This document shows, one piece after another, positions 36,775-47,499 of a DNA stretch of 64,000 nt. The notes under the pieces were generated by a model. The model had not been told where the DNA came from, did no database searches, and saw nothing but the letters and a program-made list of their open reading frames with translations. A program made the position numbers and the translations under genes. The stretch is from Hermodice carunculata (Eukaryota > Annelida > Polychaeta > Eunicida > Amphinomidae). The stretch lies in contig OZ026622.1 in assembly GCA_964020975.1 (NCBI GenBank), positions 88,273,687 through 88,337,686 of the forward strand. The letters run 5' to 3'. How positions within the stretch are numbered: the first letter of the stretch is position 1; each line of letters starts with the position of its first letter.

Positions 36775-37051
36775 CCAAGTGCGGAGGGGGCGCCGGATGG
36801 TGTGGGGCCCCGCCAGGGTGTCTGTGTGTGGACGGGGCCTGCTGCTGTAACTACATAGGGGTGTATAATATGCCCCCCGCCCAAAGTTATATACGCGAAG
36901 ACGTCTTCGCATGAGTTCCACTTTTTCGCCAATTACGTTTCTAGTTCTACACGAAGACGACTTTCCATGAGGTTCACTCTTTGGGTAATTGTGTATCTAC
37001 GTGAGGACGATTTGCATGGGGTGGTCCAGAACCCCCTTGGTGAATACTACT
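36775..37051 (-). repeat. Polinton right terminal inverted repeat
   Basis: Read inward from 37051, this matches the left end through the outer 80 bp, about two and a half sub-repeat units, and the CG-rich inner part (about 36775-36865). It has about three sub-repeat units fewer than the left end. Confidence 0.85.
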
Positions 37052-37197
37052 TGTCTATGTAACACATGATCAGTGTATTCACTTTAATGCGGCCTGCAAT
37101 GGTGTAAAACGCTATTTTGTGTCTTGCGGAATCAATTGCGTGATGTATCACGGTACCCTTTGTTCCTTTAAAAGTTCCTGCCTGTTGGGGCGCATTA

Positions 37198-37323
<126 letters not shown>

Positions 37324-37329
37324 CTGTCG

Positions 37330-39370
37330 ACTCGCGTACCCCCGCGTTTTTTTTCGCGGGTAACCGGGTACCGAGATACCCGACAGAGCCCTGCTGTCTG
37401 AAGCCTCGATATGAGACTCTTGACACGTATGGAGTTGTTACATTTAACGTATATTTACATTTAGCGGTCCAGTGTCCACCTACCCAAAAAATTACATTTA
37501 GTGGCGTGTTTACAGTTAGGGGTTGAAGCACCCTTTTTTCGTCAAATTTGCGTTTACATTTAGGGGTCTAACACCTTCCGAGAAGACTTAAGGAGTAAAT
37601 AGTAGAGATCTCTTCTGCAGGTGTATGAGCAAGGGCCAGCCGCAACTCAATGTACATGCATATCTGTTTGCCTGAAAAATCAATACAGCCCATTTCCTTT
37701 TTGTTCTGCACAACAAATCCCGTTTCACAGTTGCTTGCATGAAATTCTGAGTTTTTTTTTGTTCCAAGATTGGGTGGTAACTCTATTGCGTACACGCCAT
37801 GAAATATAGTACAATGCTGTGCACTGAAAACAAAACGAGAAAAAAATGACCATATGGAAAGAGTCCTTAGCTTAATAGCTGGCCTAAGAAAAGGAATAGA
37901 AAATCAGTAATGGGAGTTTTTTTTCAGAGAAAATGACTCTAATGCTTGTAAAACCTTAATTTATCCCGGGTATGGCAGTGTTTGACAAGAAGTCCTTGCA
38001 TGCGTAATCTCGGTTAATATCGCTGAGTTGATACAAATCTGAAAATCCCTTCACTTTCACTGGTGCCTGGAAACGAGTTTCCTCTAAATGCACACGTGTC
38101 ATGGCAAATTTATTTTTAACCCTTGAATAACACACCCAGGCTGTCTGGCGTAAGTTGTAAGTTCGGAGGAAAACAGAGGCTGTCTGTAGGCTAACCCTTT
38201 GCAATCATGCACAGTAAAACGGAGGCAACAATTTTTGTCTGCGTCGCTTTCAGGCTTCCCGTGAAGGATGAGTTCTCCACACAGCCAGAAATGAACAAAC
38301 TGGTGACTGAGTGTGCAAAATTGAAAATAAGGAGCGAAAACTTGTATCATTTGTATTTTATATATGTATATATGTGTGTATGCATTTATGTGTGCATGCA
38401 TGCATGCATGTATGTATGTATATTAGAGCCTGACCGAACATGCATTTTGAAACCGAACCGGGTACTCGGTACACATTACCGATCCCGAACCGGGCACCGT
38501 TCGGGTTCGTTATGTGCAACTCAAACATGCCATAAATAATAATCAATTAATAATAATTGAACATCTTTATACTGGATAGCTTGTTGAGCCTATGGCTGTT
38601 CTTCCACAGGGTCCAGTATGCAAGATCTTAGCCCAATTATCCCAAACTTAATGTAATAAACTTAGACATCTTAGAATGCTCATTTAAAGCTTGATTTAAA
38701 CAGGGTTTATAGCTGTTACCCTTTTTCACTGGGGCATAACTATTGATAATGTAATTCAGGCGATTAATGCAACCCACGGTCGCACTTGCAATGTAGCGTT
38801 CGTTGCATTGTGTAAAGTGCACACAAGTACGAAAAGTAACCTCCGTGAACTTTTTATTTAACTTTATTGCCACCATTGACAATGATAACCTAACCCGAAC
38901 GTTTAGTGACTGTAAAAGCCGAACCCGAGCCACGAAAATCAAAGTTACAGAAGACAAATTTAATACATGTAGGCCTAATTTGAATGAATACACAATTTAC
39001 ATAGTAAGGGCTTACCTTGTTTGGTCTTGATGGAAAAAAATCAATTGATTTTATTTCAATCAAAGTTGAATGAATGCCCAGTTAATCAATGTTCATTAAT
39101 GCACCATTTTGCAACAATTTGGGGTTGTTCATGCAGATTTCTGTCCTTTTTTGTACTTAATTCGAAAGCACTGTAAACATTGTTTTTACAGATATATTGA
39201 TATTGTGGACAGATCCAGTATTAATACCATGAAGATATTTCAGGGTTACCAGTCTTTTTTTTCTCTCTCTCATTTGTCATACATGACAGAGCAAACGACT
39301 GTCACTTCTAATTTAATCAATTTTCATCCAGCCTGTCCTCAATGCAATACCCATCGTGATTGGCTAATAA
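37330..39370. other. unassigned stretch with small simple repeats
   Basis: Contains two neighbouring phrases on acatttag-ggt/cgtttacagttaggggt (37470-37570), a TGCA/TATG run at about 38390-38422, and a GC-rich, partly self-complementary patch (ccgaaccgggtactcggtac and cccgaaccgg...ccgttcggg, 38443-38512). A related cgaac-rich phrase lies at about 38895-38935. That could mark an old hAT-like or other MITE, but the ends could not be fixed. Confidence 0.35.
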
Positions 39371-39865
39371 GATTACGCGTAATGTAACTTAGACTACAGC
39401 ACACGTCAGTGTTTTTAATTACGCATACTATAATTTGGAGCACGCGTCGTTGTTTTTTTATTACTCGTAATGCAACTTAGAGGTCACGTCGCTGTTTTCG
39501 AGTACGCGTAATATAACTTAGAGAACACGTCGGTGTTTCTGATTATGTGTAATATAACTTGGAGTACACGTCGGTGTTTTTGATGACCGGTTATACGATT
39601 TAGAGCACACGTCGGGGATTTTGTTGACGCGTAATGTAACTTTGAGCACACGTTAGTGTTTTTAATGACGCGTGGTGTAATTTGGAGCACACGTCGCTGT
39701 TTTTGATTACGCGCAATGTAACTTGGAACACACGTCAGTGTTTTTAATTACGCGTAAAAGAATTCGGAGTACACGTCGCTGTTTTTGATTACACGTAAGG
39801 TAACTTACAGCACACGTCGGTGTTTTTAATTACGCACGTCTGTATTTTTTTACGTGTAATAATAA
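39371..39865 (+). repeat. 41-bp minisatellite, about 12 copies
   Basis: Units of 41 bp read roughly acttagagcacacgtcggtg then tttttgattacgcgtaatgta. Divergence between units is about 10-25%. Each unit carries the palindrome-like attACGCGTaat core, some mutated. Because 41 is not a multiple of three, the open frame across it is not a repeat protein. Confidence 0.9.
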
Positions 39866-39982
39866 CATTACAAGTGTCAATTTTAGAGTACACATCATCG
39901 AACTTAGTGGACGTGTAAAGTATTTTCATGTGTATGGCAGGAAAGCATCTCACAAAATGGCACGCATGAAAACCAGTATGTT

Positions 39983-40592
39983 TATGCCACTGATCTCCGA
40001 GCTTCAACCCCTAAAATTCTATTACAAACTAACACACAGTCAACTGCCGATTTTTTTCAATAATTTACCTTTATTCCAAATGTCACTTATGCACAGTTAC
40101 AATACTAGAGGAAGAACCAAAATTTTTGTAAAACATGTCAATCACACCTTTGCAAAAATGTATCCGATATGAATTAATTCAAATATTAACTGAAACACCG
40201 GAAATTGTAAAAAATAAAATAATCACACATAGTATCCAAGGTTTCACAGCATATTTAAAACAATACTACATCAAGACCTATGAAACTGATTGCCATCTAT
40301 TTAATTGTTATATTTGTAACGGTTGATCAATTGACTTGATTCTCGATAATGTCTTAATATAAACAATACTCTGTATTGAACGAATTATTTTATTACCCAC
40401 AACAATACTAATAATTTGAATAAAAACTATTGTTCCAAATGATGTGGTGAGTGGCTCGTATAATAGCGGTATTATAGTATCCTTACTAGGAGTCTCCCGG
40501 ATCAATATATTGTTCATTGTTATACTATATAAACTGATAATGTCGAAATATACTGTATATTGATTGAATAAAATTATTCCTGATTCCTGATT
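39983..40592 (+). mobile_element. LINE 3' end: C-terminal domain and 3' UTR
   Basis: The + strand reads LQPLKFYYKLTHSQLP and FFNNLPLF, then HSYNTRGRTKIF, followed in another frame by a segment with HSIQGFTAYLKQYYI and CHLFNCYICN (ending about 40322). This is the C-terminal end of ORF2 in jockey/CR1-type LINEs (F-K-x-x-H-x-x-L-P, H-x-Y-N-T-R, G-F-x-x-Y-x-K-x-Y). A 265-bp 3' UTR follows and ends in repeats of ttgattgaataaaattattcc and tgattcctga near 40590. Heavily 5'-truncated; one frame change. Confidence 0.8.
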
Positions 40593-40602
40593 TCCAGCAT
40601 AG

Positions 40603-41312
40603 CAAAGATATTCAAGAGTTACCAGAACATCAGTCATCAACATTCATCTTCCAATACCAATATGAAGAAACAAAGTTCACTCCTGACTTCAGACAGGCAG
40701 TTACCGATAAAGGGCAACTGGTGGTTTTAAACCGGTCCTTTCAACCTTTGAAATTATGTTCATTAAAAACAGACTTTACTTTTTATCCAAAACATATAGG
40801 TCCAACTACTTGAAACCCAAATTTTATCACTTGGGCTCAACAAGAATAGCCAGTCACTTTTCGGTTCTCCTGATTTTTCAGTCAGCTGGGGTCACAACAA
40901 AAGAAAAAAGTTGGCCTACATCGTTGTTGTGGTATATATGAACCTGGAACATTATCAACACGCTCTACCGCCGTTATAACTATGAGTCGTAGAACACAGT
41001 CGAGAGCACAACATAGCCATTGAAGTAGCAAACAGTTCAGAAAAACATTATTAGTTTTTTTTCAACCCAACAATGACAACAAAGAGATTCAAAAGTTACC
41101 AAAACATCAACATTCACCTTCCAATACCAATGTGGAGAAACAAAGTTCACTCCGGACTTCAGACAGGCAGTTTCCGATAAAGGGCAAATGGAGGTTTCAA
41201 ACTGGTCCTCTCAACCTTGGAAATTTTGTTCATTAACAACAGACTTAACTTTTTCCAAAACATATAGGCCTAACGACTTAAAACCCAGATTTTATCACTT
41301 GTGCCAAAGATG
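40603..41312 (+). repeat. direct duplication, two copies of about 240 bp
   Basis: Segments 40603-40845 and 41080-41312 are about 85-90% alike (for example cttccaataccaat, gaaacaaagttcactcc, gacttcagacaggcag and ccaaaacatatagg). The period is about 477 bp. The LINE 3' end lies 12 bp before the first copy. No coding content. Confidence 0.85.
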
Positions 41313-41344
41313 AAAAGAGACAACAAGATAGGGAAATTACGTGG

Positions 41345-41453
<109 letters not shown>

Positions 41454-41459
41454 ACTGGT

Positions 41460-42265
41460 TATCAGACAAAATGACCTTCACGTGACATGTTTACGAGTTC
41501 ACGCAAGTAAACTTGTATGCGCCTAGCATTTTATGTTTTGTATTTGTATTGTGCACATGGTTTAAATTCATTGATTGACTGGGCTCCCAGCTGTGAAGAG
41601 ACACACTCAAATATTGCATTAGCTCTTGGCATCGTGCAGAATCTATGAGAGAGAATTCCCGGTATTTTCATGTACGTGTGAACGTGAGTAAAGTCGCGAT
41701 AGCTTACATTTTAAATCAAATACATCGAAATATATATTCATCTCCATTCATTTGACCAGTATGATTTGCACAAGTCACTTAACTTGAGCACCCAACTTAT
41801 ATACAAACGGACATTCTCGGTAGAAACATAAAATTCATAGTTTGGAGACATTTGGATCAATATTAATAACATATCCAGTGTCTGTGCCCTGTATTTGCAA
41901 AATATTTACAACTATCAACATTTCTGAGGTGCCTAACGACTATGATGCAGGGACTGCAAGTTGCTAGTATGTACGCATCTAGTTACATGAGGATGTGTGC
42001 ATATGGTTGCATGATATGATATTCACATTTTATGAATATGATTTGTTCCATTCATAAATTAATTTGCTATTATGATTTAGAACAATACAGTTTTTCAGTG
42101 AATGGTACGGAATAGAACTTTGCTCTTAGAATATCGGACTTGATAGTGTTCAAACGGTACATGGGCGTACAGAATTAGGTTTGTTAAGTTTCTCTTTGTA
42201 TTAAATTTGTATTAAAAATGAGAATGTGTATATGGTTATATGAGGATGTGCGTATATATGTTTAC
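41460..42265. other. unassigned AT-rich stretch
   Basis: No coding similarity. Phrases of the form atggtt--atga-gatgtg--tat near 41988 and 42230 resemble each other, suggesting weak local duplication. Confidence 0.4.
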
Positions 42266-42269
42266 ATGA

Positions 42270-42392
42270 TTATTGTGATGCTGATTGTACTTGCGTGAAT
42301 TGTTTTTTTTTCTCTTGTTGTTTATCTTATTATTGTAATGCTGATTGTGCTTGTGTGAATTTGTTTTTCTGTCTCTCTTGTTGTTTACCTTA
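42270..42392 (+). repeat. tandem duplication, two units of about 61 bp
   Basis: ttattgt-atgctgattgt, followed by cttg-gtgaatt, a T-rich run and cttgttgttta-ctta, occurs twice in a row (42270-42329 and 42330-42392). Confidence 0.8.
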
Positions 42393-42541
42393 TGTGTACG
42401 TACAGAACTTCATAATGCCATAACTGTAATTGGTGCAGAAATAAAGTCCATTCATTCATGACGCTGACAGTGACCATTTTAATTGTATGACAATCCACAA
42501 TGGGCCTGTTTGTAAAACCTAGCCAAAGTGCATAATATAAC

Positions 42542-42717
42542 AATAATGTGATTTTTGAGGGCGGTATGTTTCTTGATTGGCCCGACATCAATGATAAGCA
42601 GCCCGACATAGTGGTTAGTGCCCGAGGCTTGCCGAGGGCACTAACCACTATGGAGGGCTGCTTATCATTGATGAAGGGCCAATCAAGAAACAAACTGCCC
42701 GAAAAAATCACATTATT
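42542..42717. mobile_element. hairpin MITE, about 176 bp
   Basis: Two arms of about 81 bp are near-perfect inverted repeats. The left starts aataatgtgatttttgaggg and the right ends cccgaaaaaatcacattatt. The arms meet at a short centre (gaggcttgccgag). It has no coding capacity; the open frames over both strands mirror each other because of the inverted repeat. Superfamily unknown. The GCCCGAGGCTTGCCGAGGGC centre resembles hairpin MITEs seen in other marine invertebrates, but I cannot confirm that here. Confidence 0.88.
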
Positions 42718-42990
42718 ACTATTATTATTCGTTACAAAAAATAATGATCCAACACAAATAATGCTCTCAGTAGAAATCATTTATAATAGCAGTTTCAAAC
42801 TCAGTGGCCTAGCATTAGGCCAAGTAAAGAATGAACTTGCATAAAAGTCATTTCAAATTTATAACAAATAGGCCCAATTGTGAAATTTGTTCACCAGCAA
42901 GAAGGCTTAGGCCTCAGTATTAGGTTCCAAGGTTCCAGGTTGAAGCCTACTTGTTCTGTAATTTAGGCAAGTAGTCCTAAGCCTATTAAA

Positions 42991-43239
42991 TCACTGCTTC
43001 TGCATCTGTAGATTTATGGTGCAGTTATGGAATGCTGCATGTGTCCTAAAGTTTTGTAAAGCACAATCAGTACGTGTGTTAGACTGCGTTGTTAGGCCTA
43101 CATTAGCCTGGAAGTTTTCAACTTTAGGATCGGATACTGCGGGAACAGCTACGTTAAATACTGTTCCAGGAGGGGCTGCTTGCCGATTTAAAATAAGGTC
43201 AATCGGTACACAACCTAATTCTCGGATGGCAGCTGACAT
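42991..43239 (-). CDS. uncertain small ORF, 82 aa, unknown
   Basis: An ATG-initiated minus-strand frame starting MSAAIRELGCVPIDLIL has fairly protein-like composition (no simple sequence). The + strand is also open over most of it (43016-43285). There is no recognised motif. It could be a chance frame, a first exon or a transposon remnant. Confidence 0.18.
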   Translation of the reverse strand: MSAAIRELGCVPIDLILNRQAAPPGTVFNVAVPAVSDPKVENFQANVGLTTQSNTRTDCALQNFRTHAAFHNCTINLQMQKQ

Positions 43240-43980
43240 TGCTGGGCATCATGTCATGCAAGAGTTTGCTCTAGCACCGGAATAATGAAATGAAACAAGA
43301 AGCGACAAACTTTCTTTCGTGTTATTGAGCCAAACAGAACATCCTTGAGAAATAGATGGTAATATAATAGTTTTCCAGATACTGTTACCAAAGTTAACCA
43401 TAGATACGTATGACATCTTTATCTAAGATATACGCAGAGGAACTACTCAAGTACTGCATCTTCATTTTGATTTAACTCATGTGCGCCAGCAATGTCACAA
43501 TTCTGCACAAAGACGCTGCTGTAAAGTCTGATGAATTCTACATGAACTCAACACTCCCACGAGGGGCATCCCGTAAGTTCAGCTACTGGCTCATCATTTT
43601 GAAAATTTTACACAAATGGTGCCGAGTTTTCCACATACACGACAGTCATCTGCATAATGTTCCCATCGTTTTTCCTTTTTTTTTTTTTTTTTTGCATTTT
43701 AACAATAGATTCACATTGTGTTACACTCTCAACTGGTGCTCATTACAGCCTCTTTATACACACTTGTGCGTGTCTTGTTTCTTCACCTTTTCATTTTAAC
43801 CTTATTTTATTATGTCAAAATATTGTTGTTAAACTTGGTAGTATTGTACATGTATTTTGGGCCCAACTCAGATTACCCAAGGTAAACATTAAAGTAATGA
43901 AAGATCAATTAATGAAGAAACAAAGAACAAACAAACGCATACGTGAATAGACAGATACTCTTAGTTGGTTGGTTGGTTGG

Positions 43981-44041
43981 TAATGGATGGATGGATGGAT
44001 GGATGGATGGATGGATGGATGGATGGATGGATGGATGGATG

Positions 44042-44131
<90 letters not shown>

Positions 44132-44158
44132 ATCGGTCAGTCAGTCAGTCAGTCAGTC
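43981..44158 (+). repeat. compound microsatellite (GGAT)n-(GATA)n-(CAGT)5
   Basis: A GGTT patch is followed by about 15 ATGG/GGAT units, then about 22 GATA units, then after a short spacer five CAGT units. The switch from GGAT to GATA by one base suggests growth by slippage from a common tetranucleotide. Confidence 0.95.
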
Positions 44159-44159
44159 C

Positions 44160-44795
44160 TAATCGCTGGTTCCCGGATGTACTCTGAGTAAGGCATACTT
44201 TTGTTTTCTGGTGGATATTTCCTGCACCAAGTCAAGACCATGTTCAGGTTGATAGCTTCATAAAAGCTGAATTTTTTTCGTGAATTTGCGCAATATGGAT
44301 GTGGACTCTCGGTGCTAAGCACAGTACATAGCTGAATCATCAAGAGATTTTGAAGTTGTAAATATGCGCTTTAACGCGTGATTACTTGAGGGGAACCGAA
44401 TGAAGCCATGCACTAACGTAGAATTGATAGCGGGAAGCATCATATTTTGAATGAAGTTCGCTTGAAAGTATAATGTATGTTTGAAAAACAGGCGGATAAT
44501 CCCGTGGCAATGTTGAAATGCTTGAACAAAATTATCTTACGCACAATGTATGTGAATTTTTTTTCTGTTTTCTCATTCAAGAACCAAAAATTCAGATGCT
44601 TTACTTTGCCCCAAAATATGTTACTATAAAGTAGGGACAAGGCATAAAGAGAGAGAATGACCTTGGTACGGGGAATATGTGGCGGCTTTATTTGAAGTGT
44701 TGTAATATGATATTGATTGAGAATGAAAAAAGGTAGACCGACAGTTGAATGGTTTGCTTGAAACAGATTAGGGACACCTTTATTATATTTTTCAT

Positions 44796-44847
<52 letters not shown>

Positions 44848-45060
44848 AAAATAAAGAAGAAAAAGGACAAAAGAAAACTTTCTAGGTAATACAGTGGCAC
44901 ATTTTGAGACACATACCTTGCAGTAAGTACTACGAGTCATCTGTTCTGGTACTTAACAATGCACCCAGCCAGTACAGCTGGGTAGTACACTGGGTTGATC
45001 CACATTCCAAGATCCAGACAGGTGCATTTTTTAATGCTGTCTCATCCAGTTTATCTGGGG
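44160..45060. other. unassigned stretch with long poly(A)
   Basis: Contains a run of about 45 A residues at 44801-44845. It could be the tail of a retroposed sequence lying upstream of it on the + strand, but no parent gene or SINE is recognised. Otherwise nothing is assignable. Confidence 0.45.
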
Positions 45061-45069
45061 AGCGCCCGC

Positions 45070-45077
45070 GCGCGCGC

Positions 45078-45143
<66 letters not shown>
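45070..45143 (+). repeat. (CG)n-(CA)n microsatellite
   Basis: A short GC alternation (cgcgcgcgcc) passes into about 31 CA units. Confidence 0.97.
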
Positions 45144-45144
<1 letters not shown>

Positions 45145-45149
45145 ACTCG

Positions 45150-47270
45150 AGTGCACGGTTCACGACGGTTGTTAAACACCGTGTTACACAAAATACAAAC
45201 TGAAAATACGAATTCATTGTTCAAAGGCTCACATATGACATTTAATCTCTAACCACGCTTAGCCAAAGAAGTCCGTTATGAAGCCCCAGTTAACATCTTA
45301 CAACGTAGTCGACAATTAAAGACCTGTCATGAAAGGTTCTTTTAGTTTTATTTTCCAGCGCATACTTCTGCCCAGGCTATTCGCCAGTTATGCTTTCTGT
45401 CATTTGTTCAAATTGTGCTTCGGTATACCATGCAGAATTTTACTCTCAATTATACTCAGGATAACGGATAATCAAAATCACGGGCAATTGTGTATTTCTT
45501 CAGGGAAAGCTGGGAAGTCGCGGAATATCATCTGGGCATGGCTTGGGGCTTGGGGGGGGGGGGTGTTTTTTAATTTGTTTTTGTTTTGTTTTGTTCTTGT
45601 TCTTTTTCACAAGAGAGCATGGGAATGACTGTTCTACTATTTCAAGAGCCAGGGTTTCCGCTAGAGGGTAACTAGAGTAAAATAACATACCCATAAAAAT
45701 GTAAATCCTGCCCTTGTGGAAACCCTGAGAGCGGATCGATGCTCATATAGAATATTGGCCTGCTGTATAAGTTCATCTCCTTTGGCGCAGATGTACGCAA
45801 AAGGTCCCATAAGCACAGCCCCCTCTAATGTGTACACCTGCCTATTGTGGACACTTTTTTCCAGGACCAAAGGTGTTCGCAGCAGATAGGTTTTACTGTT
45901 CGTAGATATATGTATGTAGGTAAAAATCGGCTTATTTGCAGGTGACACTTCAATATTCATGAAACTCAGTAATCCAGAATATGCAAATTAGGGTTTCTTA
46001 CCAAATATACTTGTCAATATTTTATTTCAAATACCTATGTATACATAAATAGAAGAAGGTTACACCATAATATATTCATACAGGATGCTCGTACCAAAAA
46101 AAAAAAAAAAAAAAAAAAAAGAAAAGACAACTGACTCAGAAGGTTGGCACTGAGTTAATATGGTATCCTGTTATCAAGATAAATTGAGCATGCTGTGGGA
46201 GTCAAACCACAACACCCAAGTTTGCTGCACTCGAGAATGTTGGAAGTTAGGATGTCAACTCCTGATCATGTTTCAGAGGTAATGAGGGCCGCATGGGTAA
46301 GAGTCCATCTGGCTTTATGTGTCTTCAGTGATCTTCTGGTCATCAATAATCCATCATACAGAGTCTGAATGTTGGCAGTGTCCATTTCTTCTGGCAGCAG
46401 CGATCCAAAGGTGATACAGGCACCCAAAGGGTGCAAATGTCCATTGTCTGCTTGTTTTCAACTGGGACTCCAGTCATGTGACATTGTATCTTCTCAAGTT
46501 GCTTCTGTCGATGTCTCATGTTGTATGCATAAGCAAACTGCTATGAGCCCGGCAGTGGCTCTTGTTGACTGGTTTCTGCTTGATCTGTTTCCAGTCCAAT
46601 TTGGTTTCTCTGCTTCAATTGCTCCATCTCTTTCAATTTGCACAGGGTCATGTATATAGCCTTTTTACTTCCAATTTTTTGTGTAAACCCCACAATTGGC
46701 TATATGGGATGGTGGTTGTTATTTGGGTTTCTCAATGGTCCTGGTATGACATCATCCCAGACTATATTTGTATGGAGCAGTTTAAACTTGTTCCAACATT
46801 CCAGTCCTTGTATGCCTGTTTCTTCATAATATGGGTCTCAGTTTAATGTTAACATCATTTTGTCCTGCGCTTTCAATATATGTGGGCTGTAACCAGTATT
46901 CTATGGACTATGGTCATGGCTAAGTGTACAGAACACAGCTAGGTGTGCCCTTAAAAACTGTAACTTTGTATTTATTATTGTCATAATGGTCCATTTAAAA
47001 TCAAGATTGTTTGTGATTCTTTGTTGACTTTACTTATAGATTCCAGGAGTATCTTGAACATTCTTTGCCACAACTTCATAGCAACATTGCAACACTTTAA
47101 ACCAAGTTCAGTGTCCTGCAGTTTGCATAACTTTGTGATGTCATGTCAAGGTCATTCTTGCAGTGACTGGAGCAGGTAGAGAGTCAAGCCAAAATGCAGC
47201 CAGTTTGCTCGCTGTGTGTAGAGAAGGCTGCTGAAAAATACGATATAATGGTCTAATAGAGGATCTGTGT
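45150..47270. other. unassigned stretch
   Basis: Holds a G12 run near 45549 and an A25-type run near 46096. Sequence from about 46140 to 46900 has longer open patches on both strands and may be an eroded element, but no motif is identifiable. Confidence 0.35.
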
Positions 47271-47277
47271 TGTGGAT

Positions 47278-47480
47278 ATGGCACCGCTGGTAACTTAGGC
47301 TTGGTGTCTAGATTCTAACAAGTGTAACCACCTGTCGGTTAAACAAATCCAAACTCACTGATTGACTACTGGTTTTCAAGCGGAAGTGGCGTCATATATA
47401 TTTTAATTCAACGGGAAGGAGGGTCACATGCAATTTACCTCCCAAAGCATCCTCCATAGTTGAAACCCAACACTGAAAAC
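47278..47480 (+). repeat. dispersed repeat, copy A
   Basis: Shares ggcaccgctggtaacttagg, ggttaaacaaatcca, ctcactgattg-ctactgg and gtggcgtca-at with the segment at 60408-60560. Identity is roughly 75-80% over about 150 bp in the same orientation. Non-coding; family unknown. Confidence 0.65.
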
Positions 47481-47499
47481 AATTGAAGCTATCCTGGCA

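Larger units (their letters stand above)
26653..37051. mobile_element. Polinton/Maverick fossil, with nested insertions
   Basis: The two ends form long inverted repeats. The left end starts AGTTGTATACACCAAGGG, and the right end read inward starts AGTAGTATTCACCAAGGG. This matches the AG-TC-type ends of Polintons. Between them lies a protein-primed-type DNA polymerase B gene on the + strand, in two parts separated by a 5.3 kb insertion. Without that insertion only about 5 kb of element remains, far less than the 15-20 kb of complete Polintons. The capsid, protease, ATPase and integrase genes are not seen. The element is broken, with well over ten breaks. The terminal repeats differ by roughly 15% by eye, so it is old. 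A clean 6-bp target duplication is not visible. Confidence 0.85.

Noticed and set aside
36307-36921. 204-codon minus-strand frame
   Set aside because: Antisense shadow of the GC-rich polymerase B part on the + strand; no family resemblance of its own.
38424-38935. Possible hAT-type MITE with cgaacc-rich ends
   Set aside because: The GC-rich patches pair only partly and no matching termini or target duplication could be fixed.
39484-39690. Minus-strand frame with repeating K-N-T-D-V-C-S-K-L words
   Set aside because: It reads through the 41-bp minisatellite, whose unit is not a multiple of three, so it is not a true repeat protein.
39371-39865. Possible CRISPR array
   Set aside because: The units are contiguous and diverged, without unique spacers, and the context is eukaryotic.
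42385-42844. Mirror-image open frames on both strands (131 and 98 codons)
   Set aside because: They arise because the hairpin MITE arms are inverted copies.
44440-44940. 166-codon minus-strand frame
   Set aside because: Its core is a phenylalanine run from the A45 tract; the rest shows no motif.
44904-45252. Open frames with H-T or C-V repeats
   Set aside because: Products of the (CA)n microsatellite.
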